A model generated the notes under the pieces. That model made no database searches, had not been told where the DNA came from, and worked only from the letters and a program-made list of their open reading frames with translations. The translations under genes and the position numbers were made by a program. A stretch of DNA of 49,453 bases from Lachnospiraceae bacterium (lineage in GTDB: Bacteria > Bacillota > Clostridia > Lachnospirales > Lachnospiraceae), in assembly GCA_022510725.1 (NCBI GenBank), contig JAFLSW010000016.1, forward strand, positions 1-49,453. The letters run 5' to 3'. Every line of letters starts with the position of its first letter. Position 1 is the first letter of the stretch. Positions 15,523 to 23,541 of this stretch are shown piece by piece.

Positions 15523-17244
15523 TTAATCCTCCTTCTGGGAAGCATAAATCTCCTGATAGAGAGAACATCTTGCCATCAGTTCTTCATGCTTTCCTACATC
15601 TGCTATGCGCCCGGCCTCCATGACTACGATGCGGTCCGCATCCATAACGGAGTTGATGCGCTGGGCGATCACCAGCTTGGTCACCCCTGACAGTTCTTTT
15701 ACAAAAGCACTGCGGATAGCAGCATCCGTAGCCGTATCCACCGCACTGGTGGAATCATCCAATATGAGTATCTTCGGACGCCTAATCAGGGCTCTGGCAA
15801 TACAAAGCCGCTGCCTTTGTCCCCCGGAGAGATTGGCGCCGCCCTGCTCCAGTTCACCTTCATAGCCTCCCGGAAGAGCCGCAATAAATTCATGGGCACA
15901 GGCTGTTTTGCATGCCCATTCCATTTCTTCTCTTGTGGCATCCTCTTTGCCCCATCTTAAGTTCTCCTCCACGGTTCCGGAAAACAGGGTGTTCTTCTGT
16001 AAGACCACTGCCACCTTTTCCCTCAGATTGGAAAAAGAAAGCTCCCGCACATCAATACCATCAATGAGTACTGCTCCTTCATCTACATCATAGAGTCGGG
16101 GGATCATGGAGATCAGGGAAGTCTTTCCGCTTCCCGTAGGTCCGATGATGCCCACAAATTCACCGGGGCGTATATGTAAGTTAATATCATCTAACACCTT
16201 TTCTTCGTTATGCTTAAAATAGCGGAAAGAAACCTGCCTAAACTCAATCTCTCCCTTTTCCACTTGTGTGTCCTTCTTTGCTCCCTTCTCATCCGTCAGT
16301 TCCACTGTTGTCTCCAAAACTTCTGTAATACGCCGATCCGATGCTGCTGCCCTGGTGCCTTGTAACACAATATTGGCTAAGAAGTTTAGGGCGGTGAGGA
16401 TCTGGGATAAGTAAGTGATAAAAGCAGTCAGGGTCCCGATCTCCATATCTCCTACCATGATCTGCCTTCCTGCGATCCAGACTACCGCCAAGGTGGTCAC
16501 ATTGACTGCCAGGGCAGAAATGGGCTGTAATAGGATCATCCGATCCAAAGCCGCAATGCTCTTTTCCATCAGTTCTTCATTGATATGGGAAAACCGTTCT
16601 TTTTCATACTCTTCCCGCACAAAGGATTTGATGACCTTTTCATTGATCACCGTTTCACTGACCCGGTTATTTAAGTCATCCAGCTTTTCCTGCATCCTGG
16701 TATAGCGAGGTGAAGCGCTGCGGATGATGGCTGCAATGGATAAAGACAAAACAGGGATCACGATACAGATGATCAGTGCTAACTTGGGATTCATGACAAA
16801 AGACATGCAGACTGCTCCGATGAGCATAACAGGGCTTCGAAAACAGCCTCGAAGCAGGGATTGGGCAAAATTTTGAATCTGGGTCACATCATTGGTAACC
16901 CTGGTGATCAGGGAGCCGGTTGAAAAGATATCAATATTGGCAAAGGAAAAGGTCTGGACCTTTTCAAAGGTTTTCTTTCGCACATCCGCCGCCAGATGCG
17001 CTGCTGCCTTAATCGAAAAATATGCCCCCAGCACGCCGGTGATCAGCATGACCAGCGCCACTAAGAGCATATAGAATCCATTTTGTAAAATATAAGACAC
17101 ATCACCATTAGCTGCACCCTTATCGATAATATTGGCATTTAGGTAAGGAAGCACAAATTCCCCACAGGCCTCCACGATCATAAAGAAGGGGCCTAAGAGA
17201 AAGCAGCCTGTGTAATTTTTAAAGGTATCTATGTATTTTTTCAT
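15523..17244 (-). CDS. ABC exporter half-transporter, subunit with degenerate ATPase site
   Basis: This is the second half of the heterodimeric ABC exporter (573 residues). A short N-terminus (MKKYIDTFKNYTG) leads into six membrane helices (about 15-300). The nucleotide-binding domain has Walker A (GPTGSGKTSL), a canonical signature (LSGGQRQRLCIARAL), Walker B ending ILDDSTSAVD and the switch motif VIAQRINSV. Asp replaces the catalytic Glu and Gln replaces the H-loop His. Together with the opposite defects in the partner, this is the usual asymmetry of heterodimeric exporters: one hydrolytic and one non-hydrolytic site. I see no ribosome binding site. Instead an extended -10 box ends seven bases before the A of the ATG, so the mRNA may be leaderless. 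Multidrug or lipid export is the likely class. Confidence 0.93.
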   Translation of the reverse strand: MKKYIDTFKNYTGCFLLGPFFMIVEACGEFVLPYLNANIIDKGAANGDVSYILQNGFYMLLVALVMLITGVLGAYFSIKAAAHLAADVRKKTFEKVQTFSFANIDIFSTGSLITRVTNDVTQIQNFAQSLLRGCFRSPVMLIGAVCMSFVMNPKLALIICIVIPVLSLSIAAIIRSASPRYTRMQEKLDDLNNRVSETVINEKVIKSFVREEYEKERFSHINEELMEKSIAALDRMILLQPISALAVNVTTLAVVWIAGRQIMVGDMEIGTLTAFITYLSQILTALNFLANIVLQGTRAAASDRRITEVLETTVELTDEKGAKKDTQVEKGEIEFRQVSFRYFKHNEEKVLDDINLHIRPGEFVGIIGPTGSGKTSLISMIPRLYDVDEGAVLIDGIDVRELSFSNLREKVAVVLQKNTLFSGTVEENLRWGKEDATREEMEWACKTACAHEFIAALPGGYEGELEQGGANLSGGQRQRLCIARALIRRPKILILDDSTSAVDTATDAAIRSAFVKELSGVTKLVIAQRINSVMDADRIVVMEAGRIADVGKHEELMARCSLYQEIYASQKED

Positions 17245-17250
17245 TGTTAC

Positions 17251-17259
17251 AGTATATCA
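17251..17259 (-). promoter_or_regulatory. Extended -10 box immediately before the ABC exporter start (possible leaderless mRNA)
   Basis: Minus strand TGATATACT (TGnTATACT) is followed by GTAACA and then the start ATG at 17244. Transcription starting 7 nt past the -10 box would begin at the A of the ATG. The -35 region is poor and no Shine-Dalgarno sequence is present. Confidence 0.5.
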
Positions 17260-17303
17260 CAAACTGAAAGAAAATACACCTTGTTCCCCAAGGGCTTTTC
17301 ATC

Positions 17304-18470
17304 TTAGAACGCTTTCCAGGCCGATGCCCCCTCCTGCAGCCGATTTAATCCATCCATCAGTACGCTTTTCGGACAAGCTAAGTTCATCCTTAAAAACCCT
17401 GCCCCGTTTCCTCCGAATAGATTGCCTGCCGAAAGATAAAGGCCGGTTTTTTCCCTGACAAGTTCTGCCAGCTTGGCAGCATCATCGGTCAGCCTGCTGC
17501 AATCCAGCCACATCAGATAGGTAGCATGGGAAGTCACCGGTTTTATCCCCGGAATATTTTCCTCTATAAAGGCTATTGCTGTTTCTCTGTTCTGTTTAAT
17601 ATATTTCCGCAGTTCATAAAGCCAGCCGCCGCCTTGGGTAAATGCGGCCTCTGCTGCCCCGATGGCAAAGGCATTGGGTTCCGCCACTTCATCCGTATTC
17701 AGCCCTCTCCATACCTTGTGGCGAAGCTGTTCATTCGGAATGACCACTGCTGCCGTCTGCAGCCCTGCAATATTAAATGCCTTGGTCGGCGCTATGCAGG
17801 TAACGCTGTTTTCCCTGCATGCTTTGGAAACCGATGCAAAAGGAGTATATTCACATCCCGGATCGGTCAGGTCGCAGTGAATTTCATCGGAAACTACGAT
17901 CACATGATGTTTTTCGCATAACTCTCCTATACGCAGGAGTGTCTCTTTATTCCATAAATTTCCTGTGGGATTATGGGGATTGCAAAGAATCATCAGGGAT
18001 GTTTGGGGATCGGACAGTTTCTCTTCCAAGTCGGAAAAATCGATCTCATATTCTCTGCCGTCATAATGCAGGGGGCTTTCCAACACCTGTCTGCCGTTGT
18101 TTAATATAGAATTGAAAAAAATATGATAAACCGGTGTCTGGATCACCACTTTTTCAGCAGGAGTGGTCAGCTTCCGTACCATACTGGAAATGGCAGGGAT
18201 CACTCCCGTACAAAAGATCAGCCAATCCTTTTCCATCCGGAATCCATGGCGATCCTTCCACCAGCCCACATATGCCTCATACCATTCATCCGGAATGACG
18301 GAATAACCAAAGACTCCGTGTTCAGCCCGCTTCATCATGGCCTCTTTGATCTCCGGCGCCGTTTCAAAATCCATATCGGCTACCCACATGGGAAGCTCCT
18401 TTTCTCCCACTTCCCATTTTAGGGAAGCAGTCCCCCTTCTGTTTACCGGCGTATCAAAATCATATTTCAT
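17304..18470 (-). CDS. PatB/MalY family PLP-dependent aminotransferase / C-S beta-lyase
   Basis: This cytosolic fold-type I PLP enzyme of 388 residues most likely cleaves cystathionine or cysteine S-conjugates to a thiol, pyruvate and ammonia. The N-terminus MKYDFDTPVNRRGTASLKW and LPMWVADMDFETAPEI are hallmark MalY/PatB sequences. The PLP lysine is Lys230 (APTKAFNIAGLQ), preceded by VVSDEIHCDL carrying the PLP-stacking Asp. ILCNPHNPTGN is the substrate-carboxylate loop. The start has GGAGG six bases upstream. The gene lies 18 bp downstream of a DUF3737 gene and shares its promoter. Whether it acts as a methionine-pathway lyase, as a deaminase or as a MalY-like regulator cannot be decided here. 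Confidence 0.92.
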   Translation of the reverse strand: MKYDFDTPVNRRGTASLKWEVGEKELPMWVADMDFETAPEIKEAMMKRAEHGVFGYSVIPDEWYEAYVGWWKDRHGFRMEKDWLIFCTGVIPAISSMVRKLTTPAEKVVIQTPVYHIFFNSILNNGRQVLESPLHYDGREYEIDFSDLEEKLSDPQTSLMILCNPHNPTGNLWNKETLLRIGELCEKHHVIVVSDEIHCDLTDPGCEYTPFASVSKACRENSVTCIAPTKAFNIAGLQTAAVVIPNEQLRHKVWRGLNTDEVAEPNAFAIGAAEAAFTQGGGWLYELRKYIKQNRETAIAFIEENIPGIKPVTSHATYLMWLDCSRLTDDAAKLAELVREKTGLYLSAGNLFGGNGAGFLRMNLACPKSVLMDGLNRLQEGASAWKAF

Positions 18471-18488
18471 AGGTTTCCTCCAACATTT

Positions 18489-19403
18489 TTATACTGCAAT
18501 GCTGATACATCTGGCATCCTTTCCGGGGCATGCCCCCTTTTTTGCCTCCTGATTTCTGCAAAAGATCTTGGTCCTGGTGGGGTCTACATTGTCTTTTTCC
18601 ATGATCAGTTCCCCGATCCTGTCAGCGCGGATAATACCGCCGGAAGGATTTAATACACTGTCTATTTCTCCTATAATGTCTGCATCCACTGTGGAATACT
18701 CAAATGCCAGGGTTGTATTTAACAGTTTACAGTTTTTCATGACCAGATTGTCTATATAGCACATGCCCTGCAAACTCTCTATGGTACAGTTAATGAGTGT
18801 CAGATTCTTCGCATTCCAGCCCAGATACTCTCCTGAAATAAAGGAGTCATATACCGTTACATTTTCGCTGTTCCAAAATGCATCCTTGGAAAGCAGCTTG
18901 GCATGATGGATCTCCACATTCTTTGCACCGTCAAAGGAATAATTGCCATAAAGGGTAAGTCCGCTGACCTTTATATTTTCGCAGTTCATGGCAAAATAAT
19001 CTCCTTTTGCCGTAACCTCTTCCAAAACAACATCCTTGCACTGCCACAGGGTTTCTGCCGCATTGGGCATAGATACTCTTTTTAAGGTAACATCCTGGCA
19101 GCGTCTGAAGTTTTTGGGCGCTTCAATGGCAGAATCCTCTATGGTAATGTGATCGGTGTACCACACTCCCGCACGGGCCATTTCAAACCAGGTGCAGTTC
19201 TGTACGGTAATGTCATTTGCATACCATAAGGGATATTTCCATTTAAACATACTGCCATATAATTCAATATTTCTGCTTTCCTTTAAAGGGGATTCTCCTT
19301 CTCCGAATATGGTATCTATGATCTTTAGATTCGTTCCTTTAAATAAAGGTCTTTCACCTGTATAAAATTCCTGTGTGATCTCTTTTTTATTTTGCATATC
19401 CAT
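18489..19403 (-). CDS. DUF3737 family protein (repetitive beta-helix-like)
   Basis: I recognise this 304-residue protein as the DUF3737 family, function unknown. The sequence is made of short strand-turn repeats with recurrent Asn/Cys and aromatic positions (LKESRNIELYGSMFKW, AKNLTLINCTIESLQG, SENVTVYDSFISGEY). This is typical of a right-handed beta-helix of 20-22-residue coils. The C-terminal stretch KIFCRNQEAKKGACPGK is conserved in my memory of the family. There is no signal peptide, so it is cytosolic. The start at 19403 has AAAGG five to six bases upstream. It precedes the PatB/MalY gene in a two-gene operon under a good promoter. The pairing with a C-S lyase hints at sulfur amino acid or S-conjugate chemistry, but this is only context. 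Confidence 0.85.
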   Translation of the reverse strand: MDMQNKKEITQEFYTGERPLFKGTNLKIIDTIFGEGESPLKESRNIELYGSMFKWKYPLWYANDITVQNCTWFEMARAGVWYTDHITIEDSAIEAPKNFRRCQDVTLKRVSMPNAAETLWQCKDVVLEEVTAKGDYFAMNCENIKVSGLTLYGNYSFDGAKNVEIHHAKLLSKDAFWNSENVTVYDSFISGEYLGWNAKNLTLINCTIESLQGMCYIDNLVMKNCKLLNTTLAFEYSTVDADIIGEIDSVLNPSGGIIRADRIGELIMEKDNVDPTRTKIFCRNQEAKKGACPGKDARCISIAV

Positions 19404-19451
19404 CCATACCTTTCTTGTTATGCTCCGCCTTTTATGATCATCTATGCCTTT

Positions 19452-19480
19452 AGTATAGTGCTTCTTTTTATCTATAACAA
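19452..19480 (-). promoter_or_regulatory. Promoter of the DUF3737-patB operon
   Basis: Minus strand TTGTTA (19475-19480), 17 bp, TATACT (19452-19457), about 50 bp before the start. Just upstream are AT-rich repeats (CTTATAT copies at about 19484-19497) that could be binding sites. Confidence 0.8.
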
Positions 19481-19528
19481 ATACTTATATCTTATATTTA
19501 TATATGCTTTTCGGGCATATTAAAAAAA

Positions 19529-19560
19529 TTGTTTAAAAATAGATAAAAAAGTAGTAAACT
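19529..19560 (+). promoter_or_regulatory. Promoter of the GH120 gene
   Basis: Two overlapping candidates, both with 17-bp spacing: TTGTTT (19529) with TAGTAA, and TTTAAA (19532) with TAAACT (19555-19560). A short dyad ATATGC/GCATAT (19502-19520) lies directly upstream and may bind a regulator. Confidence 0.45.
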
Positions 19561-19585
19561 CTTATTTAAAGGGGAGTGAAACCAA

Positions 19586-21601
19586 ATGATCTATTATGTC
19601 AATGCAAAAGCTGAAACTCCAGGAAAAGGAACCAAGGATAGTCCTTTCCTGACAATACAGGAGGCTGCCGATATCGCCATGCCCGGCGATGAAGTAGTGG
19701 TCTATCCCGGCATCTATCGTGAATCTGTCAATCCTATTCACGGCGGCACGCCCGATGCGCGGATCATCTATCGATCTGTGGAAAAAGGCGCAGCGGTGAT
19801 CACCGGCGCAGAAGTAGTCAAAAACTGGGAAAAGATAGACAGAACCCTATGGAAGGTTTCCGTTCCAAACTCTATGTTCACAGACCGCAATCCCTATATC
19901 ACTAAGGTAAGCGGCGACTGGTTCATGGTAACCTGTGAAGCTCATACGGGGGATGTATTTTTAAACGGAAAGTCCATGTATGAAGTAACAGGAATGGATA
20001 AAGTAATGGATCCCAAAAAATCCAGGACCTCCTGGGAACCGGAGTTTTCCCGCTATAAATGGTACACCAAGCAGGAACCCATAGCCAATGAGACCGTTTT
20101 TTATGCCAATTTCTATGACAAAAATCCCAATAAAGAAAATGTGGAGATCAGCGTTCGGAAGAGCTGCTTTTATCCGGAAGCAGAAGGCATAGGCTATATT
20201 ACTCTGTCCGGCTTTACCATTTGTCAGGCCGCAACCCAATGGGCACCGCCTACCGCACATCAGGAAGGCATGGTAGGTCCTCATTGGTCCAAGGGCTGGA
20301 TCATCGAGGACTGTGATATCTTTGAATCCAAATGCTGCGGTATCTCTCTGGGTAAACATCTGCAGCCGGAAAACGATAACAAATGGCTGAAGTGGAAATA
20401 TAAAGACGGCACCCAGACTGAGCGTGACAGTATCTGCCAGGCTGTACGGGAGGGCTGGTCAAAGGAAAATATCGGCAGTCATATCATCCGCCGCTGTGAA
20501 ATTCACGACTGCGGACAAGCCGGTATCATAGGACATTTGGGCGGTATTTTCTCCATTATCGAGGATAACCATATCTACCGCATCAACAATAAACAAAATC
20601 TGGCCGGTGCGGAGATCGCCGGCATCAAGATGCATGCTGCCATCGATGTGATCTATCGCCGCAACCACATTCACCACTGCACAAGAGGTCTGTGGCTGGA
20701 CTGGCAGGCACAGGGTACCAGAGTGACCCAGAACCTTTTTCATGATAATACCCTGCCCTTCGCTCACCTGCTTTGGTCAGAGGGCATGGCCGGTTTGGGA
20801 GAAGATATTTTTATTGAGGTTTCCCATGGTCCCACTTTGGTGGATCACAACATTTTGCTATCCTACCGCGCATTAAAACTGCCTACCCAGGGCGTTGCCG
20901 TTGTACACAATCTGATCGCAGGATCCCTGACAGCAGTGGGCACCGGCGTGGATAACAATTCAGTCAACCTGGCTTCTCCCCGTTATACCCCTTATCATGT
21001 GCCCCATGGCACGGAGATTGCAGGTTTTATGACCATTCTCCACGGGGATATGCGTTTTTATAACAATATTTTCATCCAGCAGCCCTTTCCACCCATTCTG
21101 CTCAGGCTGGAAGAAAGCTCCAAGGACGATCCCTGGGATGATAACCATATCGCCGTTGGTCTGACTCCTTATGATAGCTTTATGAACCGATCCGAATGGA
21201 AAACCATGTTTGAGGGATACTGCGGTATGGGTTCTGCGCCCAACGACCGTTACTATCTGCCTCTTCCTGTTTGGGCATGGGGAAATGTTTATTTTAACGG
21301 TGCCAAACCCTGGGCAAAAGAAAAGGACTCTTTTGTGGATGCGGAAAATCGTGTCAAGCTGAGTTTAAAAGAAGTTGACGGGAAATGGATCCTGAACACC
21401 GACCTCTACGATCATCTTCCTGCCGGCAGCGTAAAGCTGGTGAATACCGAGCTGTTGGGCATGGCCTTTGAGCCGGAGCAAAGCTTCGAGAATCCCGACG
21501 GCACAACCATCACATTTGATCAAGATTATTTTGGCAATACAGTCAAAGAACTCATTGCCGGTCCCTTTGGGGAGAGAGGAAATGAGTTCCAGGTTGTTTA
21601 A
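19586..21601 (+). CDS. GH120-type beta-xylosidase (right-handed beta-helix)
   Basis: This 671-residue intracellular glycosidase matches, from memory, XylC of Thermoanaerobacterium saccharolyticum, the founder of GH120. Shared phrases include PGKGTKDSPFLTIQEAAD, WAPPTAHQEGMVGPHWSKGW, GQAGIIGHLGGIFS, IAGIKMHAAIDV and FIEVSHGP. The nucleophile equivalent is Asp372 (RGLWLDWQAQGTRV) and the acid/base equivalent is Glu411 (DIFIEVSHGP). The two are about 16 residues farther apart than in XylC because of an insert (about 390-408). There is no signal peptide, so it should act on imported xylo-oligosaccharides. GGGGAG precedes the ATG. It is a lone plus-strand gene with no transporter nearby. Its TAA shares the palindrome TTAA with the stop of the convergent SDR gene. 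Confidence 0.9.
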   Translation: MIYYVNAKAETPGKGTKDSPFLTIQEAADIAMPGDEVVVYPGIYRESVNPIHGGTPDARIIYRSVEKGAAVITGAEVVKNWEKIDRTLWKVSVPNSMFTDRNPYITKVSGDWFMVTCEAHTGDVFLNGKSMYEVTGMDKVMDPKKSRTSWEPEFSRYKWYTKQEPIANETVFYANFYDKNPNKENVEISVRKSCFYPEAEGIGYITLSGFTICQAATQWAPPTAHQEGMVGPHWSKGWIIEDCDIFESKCCGISLGKHLQPENDNKWLKWKYKDGTQTERDSICQAVREGWSKENIGSHIIRRCEIHDCGQAGIIGHLGGIFSIIEDNHIYRINNKQNLAGAEIAGIKMHAAIDVIYRRNHIHHCTRGLWLDWQAQGTRVTQNLFHDNTLPFAHLLWSEGMAGLGEDIFIEVSHGPTLVDHNILLSYRALKLPTQGVAVVHNLIAGSLTAVGTGVDNNSVNLASPRYTPYHVPHGTEIAGFMTILHGDMRFYNNIFIQQPFPPILLRLEESSKDDPWDDNHIAVGLTPYDSFMNRSEWKTMFEGYCGMGSAPNDRYYLPLPVWAWGNVYFNGAKPWAKEKDSFVDAENRVKLSLKEVDGKWILNTDLYDHLPAGSVKLVNTELLGMAFEPEQSFENPDGTTITFDQDYFGNTVKELIAGPFGERGNEFQVV

Positions 21602-22608
21602 GTGAGAGAGCGTTTTGCTTCCTCTAAGGTATCGATCACTTTGTCGCACCATGCGTCAAATTCCGGATCTTCTATCTGACATTCCTCGTGGGATAAGATA
21701 TAAGAAAGGGCGATCCGGACGCCTTCATAAAAGCTTACCACCGGACGATATGCGGGAACCGCTCTCTTTAGTTTGCTATTATCAAATACGACGGAAACCG
21801 CTTTATCACCGATCAGGCTTCCTTCATAATCATAGCCCTCTCCTACTGCAGTCAGAAATTCCGACGCAATATGATAGGGCTTTAATGTTACCCCCAAAGC
21901 CTCTGCAATGGTCCCATAGATCTGATTCCAGGAAAGGCTCTCATCGCTTGTGATCTGAAAGGCTTCTCCGATGGCATGGGGATTACCCATCAAGCCTACA
22001 AAGCCCACTGCAAAGTCTGTGTTAAAGGTAAGGGTCCAAAGGGATGTGCCGTCCCCCTGAATGATCACCGGCTTTCCTTCCTGCATTCTCTTTATAACCT
22101 GCCAAAATCCGTTTTTCCCATGTACTCCTAAAGGAATATTCTTTTCGTCATAGGTATGGCTGGGTCTTACGATGGTAACGGGGAAGCCTTCTTCCCGATA
22201 CATTTTCATCAAGTATTCTTCACTCTCGATCTTATCTCTGGAGTACTGCCAATAAGGATTTGCCAAAGATGTACCCTCGTTGATGATATAATTTTTTGCC
22301 GGCTTATGGTAGGCGGAAGCGGAACTGATATAAATATATTGGTTGGTCTTGCCGTGGAAAAGACGAAAATCCCGCTCCGCATCTTCTTTTACAAAGCCGA
22401 TAAAATCACAAACCACATCAAAGCGCATATCCTGCAGCTTCTTTGATACATCTGCCTCATCATGGATGTCTGCTGTGATCTGGGTAACGCCCTTTGGCAG
22501 TTTCTTATTTCCCCGATTTAAAACAAACACTTCCCATCCTGTTTTTATCAGTCTGTCCACTACTGCTGTACTGATGGTTCCCGTGCCGCCGATGATCAAT
22601 GCTTTCAT
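21598..22608 (-). CDS. NAD-dependent epimerase/dehydratase (extended SDR), last gene of the glycan operon
   Basis: This extended short-chain dehydrogenase of 336 residues is probably a nucleotide-sugar epimerase/dehydratase. The NAD site is GGTGTISTAVVDRL at the N-terminus. The catalytic YxxxK is YSRDK (in NPYWQYSRDKIESEEYL), with Ser/Thr upstream in YIYISSASAYH. I chose ATG 22608 (MKALIIGG), with GGAGGG seven bases upstream; an in-frame TTG at 22623 overlaps that ribosome site. The start overlaps the stop of the TIM-barrel gene (ATGA), so it is translationally coupled. The C-terminal half is the GEAFQITSDESLSWNQIY type seen in many Clostridia SDRs of unknown substrate. The NAD motif lacks the usual third glycine (GTGTIS). 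Substrate unknown. Confidence 0.85.
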   Translation of the reverse strand: MKALIIGGTGTISTAVVDRLIKTGWEVFVLNRGNKKLPKGVTQITADIHDEADVSKKLQDMRFDVVCDFIGFVKEDAERDFRLFHGKTNQYIYISSASAYHKPAKNYIINEGTSLANPYWQYSRDKIESEEYLMKMYREEGFPVTIVRPSHTYDEKNIPLGVHGKNGFWQVIKRMQEGKPVIIQGDGTSLWTLTFNTDFAVGFVGLMGNPHAIGEAFQITSDESLSWNQIYGTIAEALGVTLKPYHIASEFLTAVGEGYDYEGSLIGDKAVSVVFDNSKLKRAVPAYRPVVSFYEGVRIALSYILSHEECQIEDPEFDAWCDKVIDTLEEAKRSLT

Positions 22609-23540
22609 ATGATTTCCCTCCAAAAATATTCCCCAATCTTTGCTATCAATTTAAGTGTATCCTCTTTCAGTTCCTCCGGAAATGTCATAAGAGCAGGAGC
22701 CGTTTCAAAGCTTAATACTTTATCATAGTGAATGGCTCTAAGCCCCCGTATAAAGCCCTCCCAATCGGTAGAGGCTGTATTCTCACGACTTCTGGAAAAG
22801 GTAAAGGGAATTTGGTGCAGATCTCCTCTTCCATCGTTGTCATGGATATGCAAAACCTTCAGTCGATGGGAAAGAGTGGTAATAAAATCCTCAAAATCCA
22901 GTCCCACAAGATTGGCATGACCGGTATCAAAACAGTAGCCCAAAACCTCTGCACCATACCGATCGTTAAATCGATCAATGCGCTCTGCCGCCTTTTTCGC
23001 ATTACAGCAAGGTCCCTCTACAAGATGGCTGCCCATGCTGTTGTAAAGGTTTTCCATGCAGATGGTAATGCCCATCTCCTTTGCCATCGGCGCAAGAAAA
23101 TCCAAAAAGGCTTTTGTCTGCTCCCACTCCGCTTCTTCCGAGCCAAGATATCTGGCCAGTTTAAAACCATGTATTACAATGTACTTGCATTCCAAAAAAC
23201 TGCATAGCTTCATGGACTTATCTGCAACCACATCCTTAAGATAATCATTTAATTCACTGCTGCCACCCGGTACAAACCCCGGATAAGGCATGTGCATCTG
23301 ATTGATCTGTATTCCGGCTTGGGCTGCAGCTTTTTTATGCGCCGTAAAAAAACTTTCCAGCTGGCTTTCCGACCGATCGAAAAAACTGTTTAACTCCTCC
23401 GCATATATCGTTTTATTATCCAGATAAGAATTCAAGCTAAAATCCGCACAGGAAAAGCCCGCCTCTTTCAACATGGTAAAACCCTTAAGAGGTTCTTCAT
23501 CATATACCACATTTTTGGTCTGAACGCCGATTCCCTGCAT
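22605..23540 (-). CDS. Sugar phosphate isomerase/epimerase-like TIM barrel with complete metal site
   Basis: This protein belongs to the AP-endonuclease-2-like TIM-barrel superfamily, whose members isomerise or epimerise sugars or inositols with a divalent metal. With the start at ATG 23540 (AAAGGAGGGAT upstream) it has 311 residues. Candidate metal ligands follow the family pattern: Glu in ITICMENLYNS, Asp/His in GYCFDTGHANLVG, His/Asp in LKVLHIHDNDGRGDLHQIP and Glu in VLSFETAP. It starts one base after the stop of the neighbouring paralogue (TAGCATG) and overlaps the next SDR gene. Position in the glycan operon suggests making or recycling an unusual sugar or polyol precursor. No signal peptide. 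Exact reaction unknown. Confidence 0.85.
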   Translation of the reverse strand: MQGIGVQTKNVVYDEEPLKGFTMLKEAGFSCADFSLNSYLDNKTIYAEELNSFFDRSESQLESFFTAHKKAAAQAGIQINQMHMPYPGFVPGGSSELNDYLKDVVADKSMKLCSFLECKYIVIHGFKLARYLGSEEAEWEQTKAFLDFLAPMAKEMGITICMENLYNSMGSHLVEGPCCNAKKAAERIDRFNDRYGAEVLGYCFDTGHANLVGLDFEDFITTLSHRLKVLHIHDNDGRGDLHQIPFTFSRSRENTASTDWEGFIRGLRAIHYDKVLSFETAPALMTFPEELKEDTLKLIAKIGEYFWREII

Positions 23541-23541
23541 G

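Noticed and set aside
17279-17293. CCTTG/CAAGG hairpin after the PatB/MalY gene as a terminator
   Set aside because: Stem of only 5 bp with a broken T-rich tail; too weak to call.
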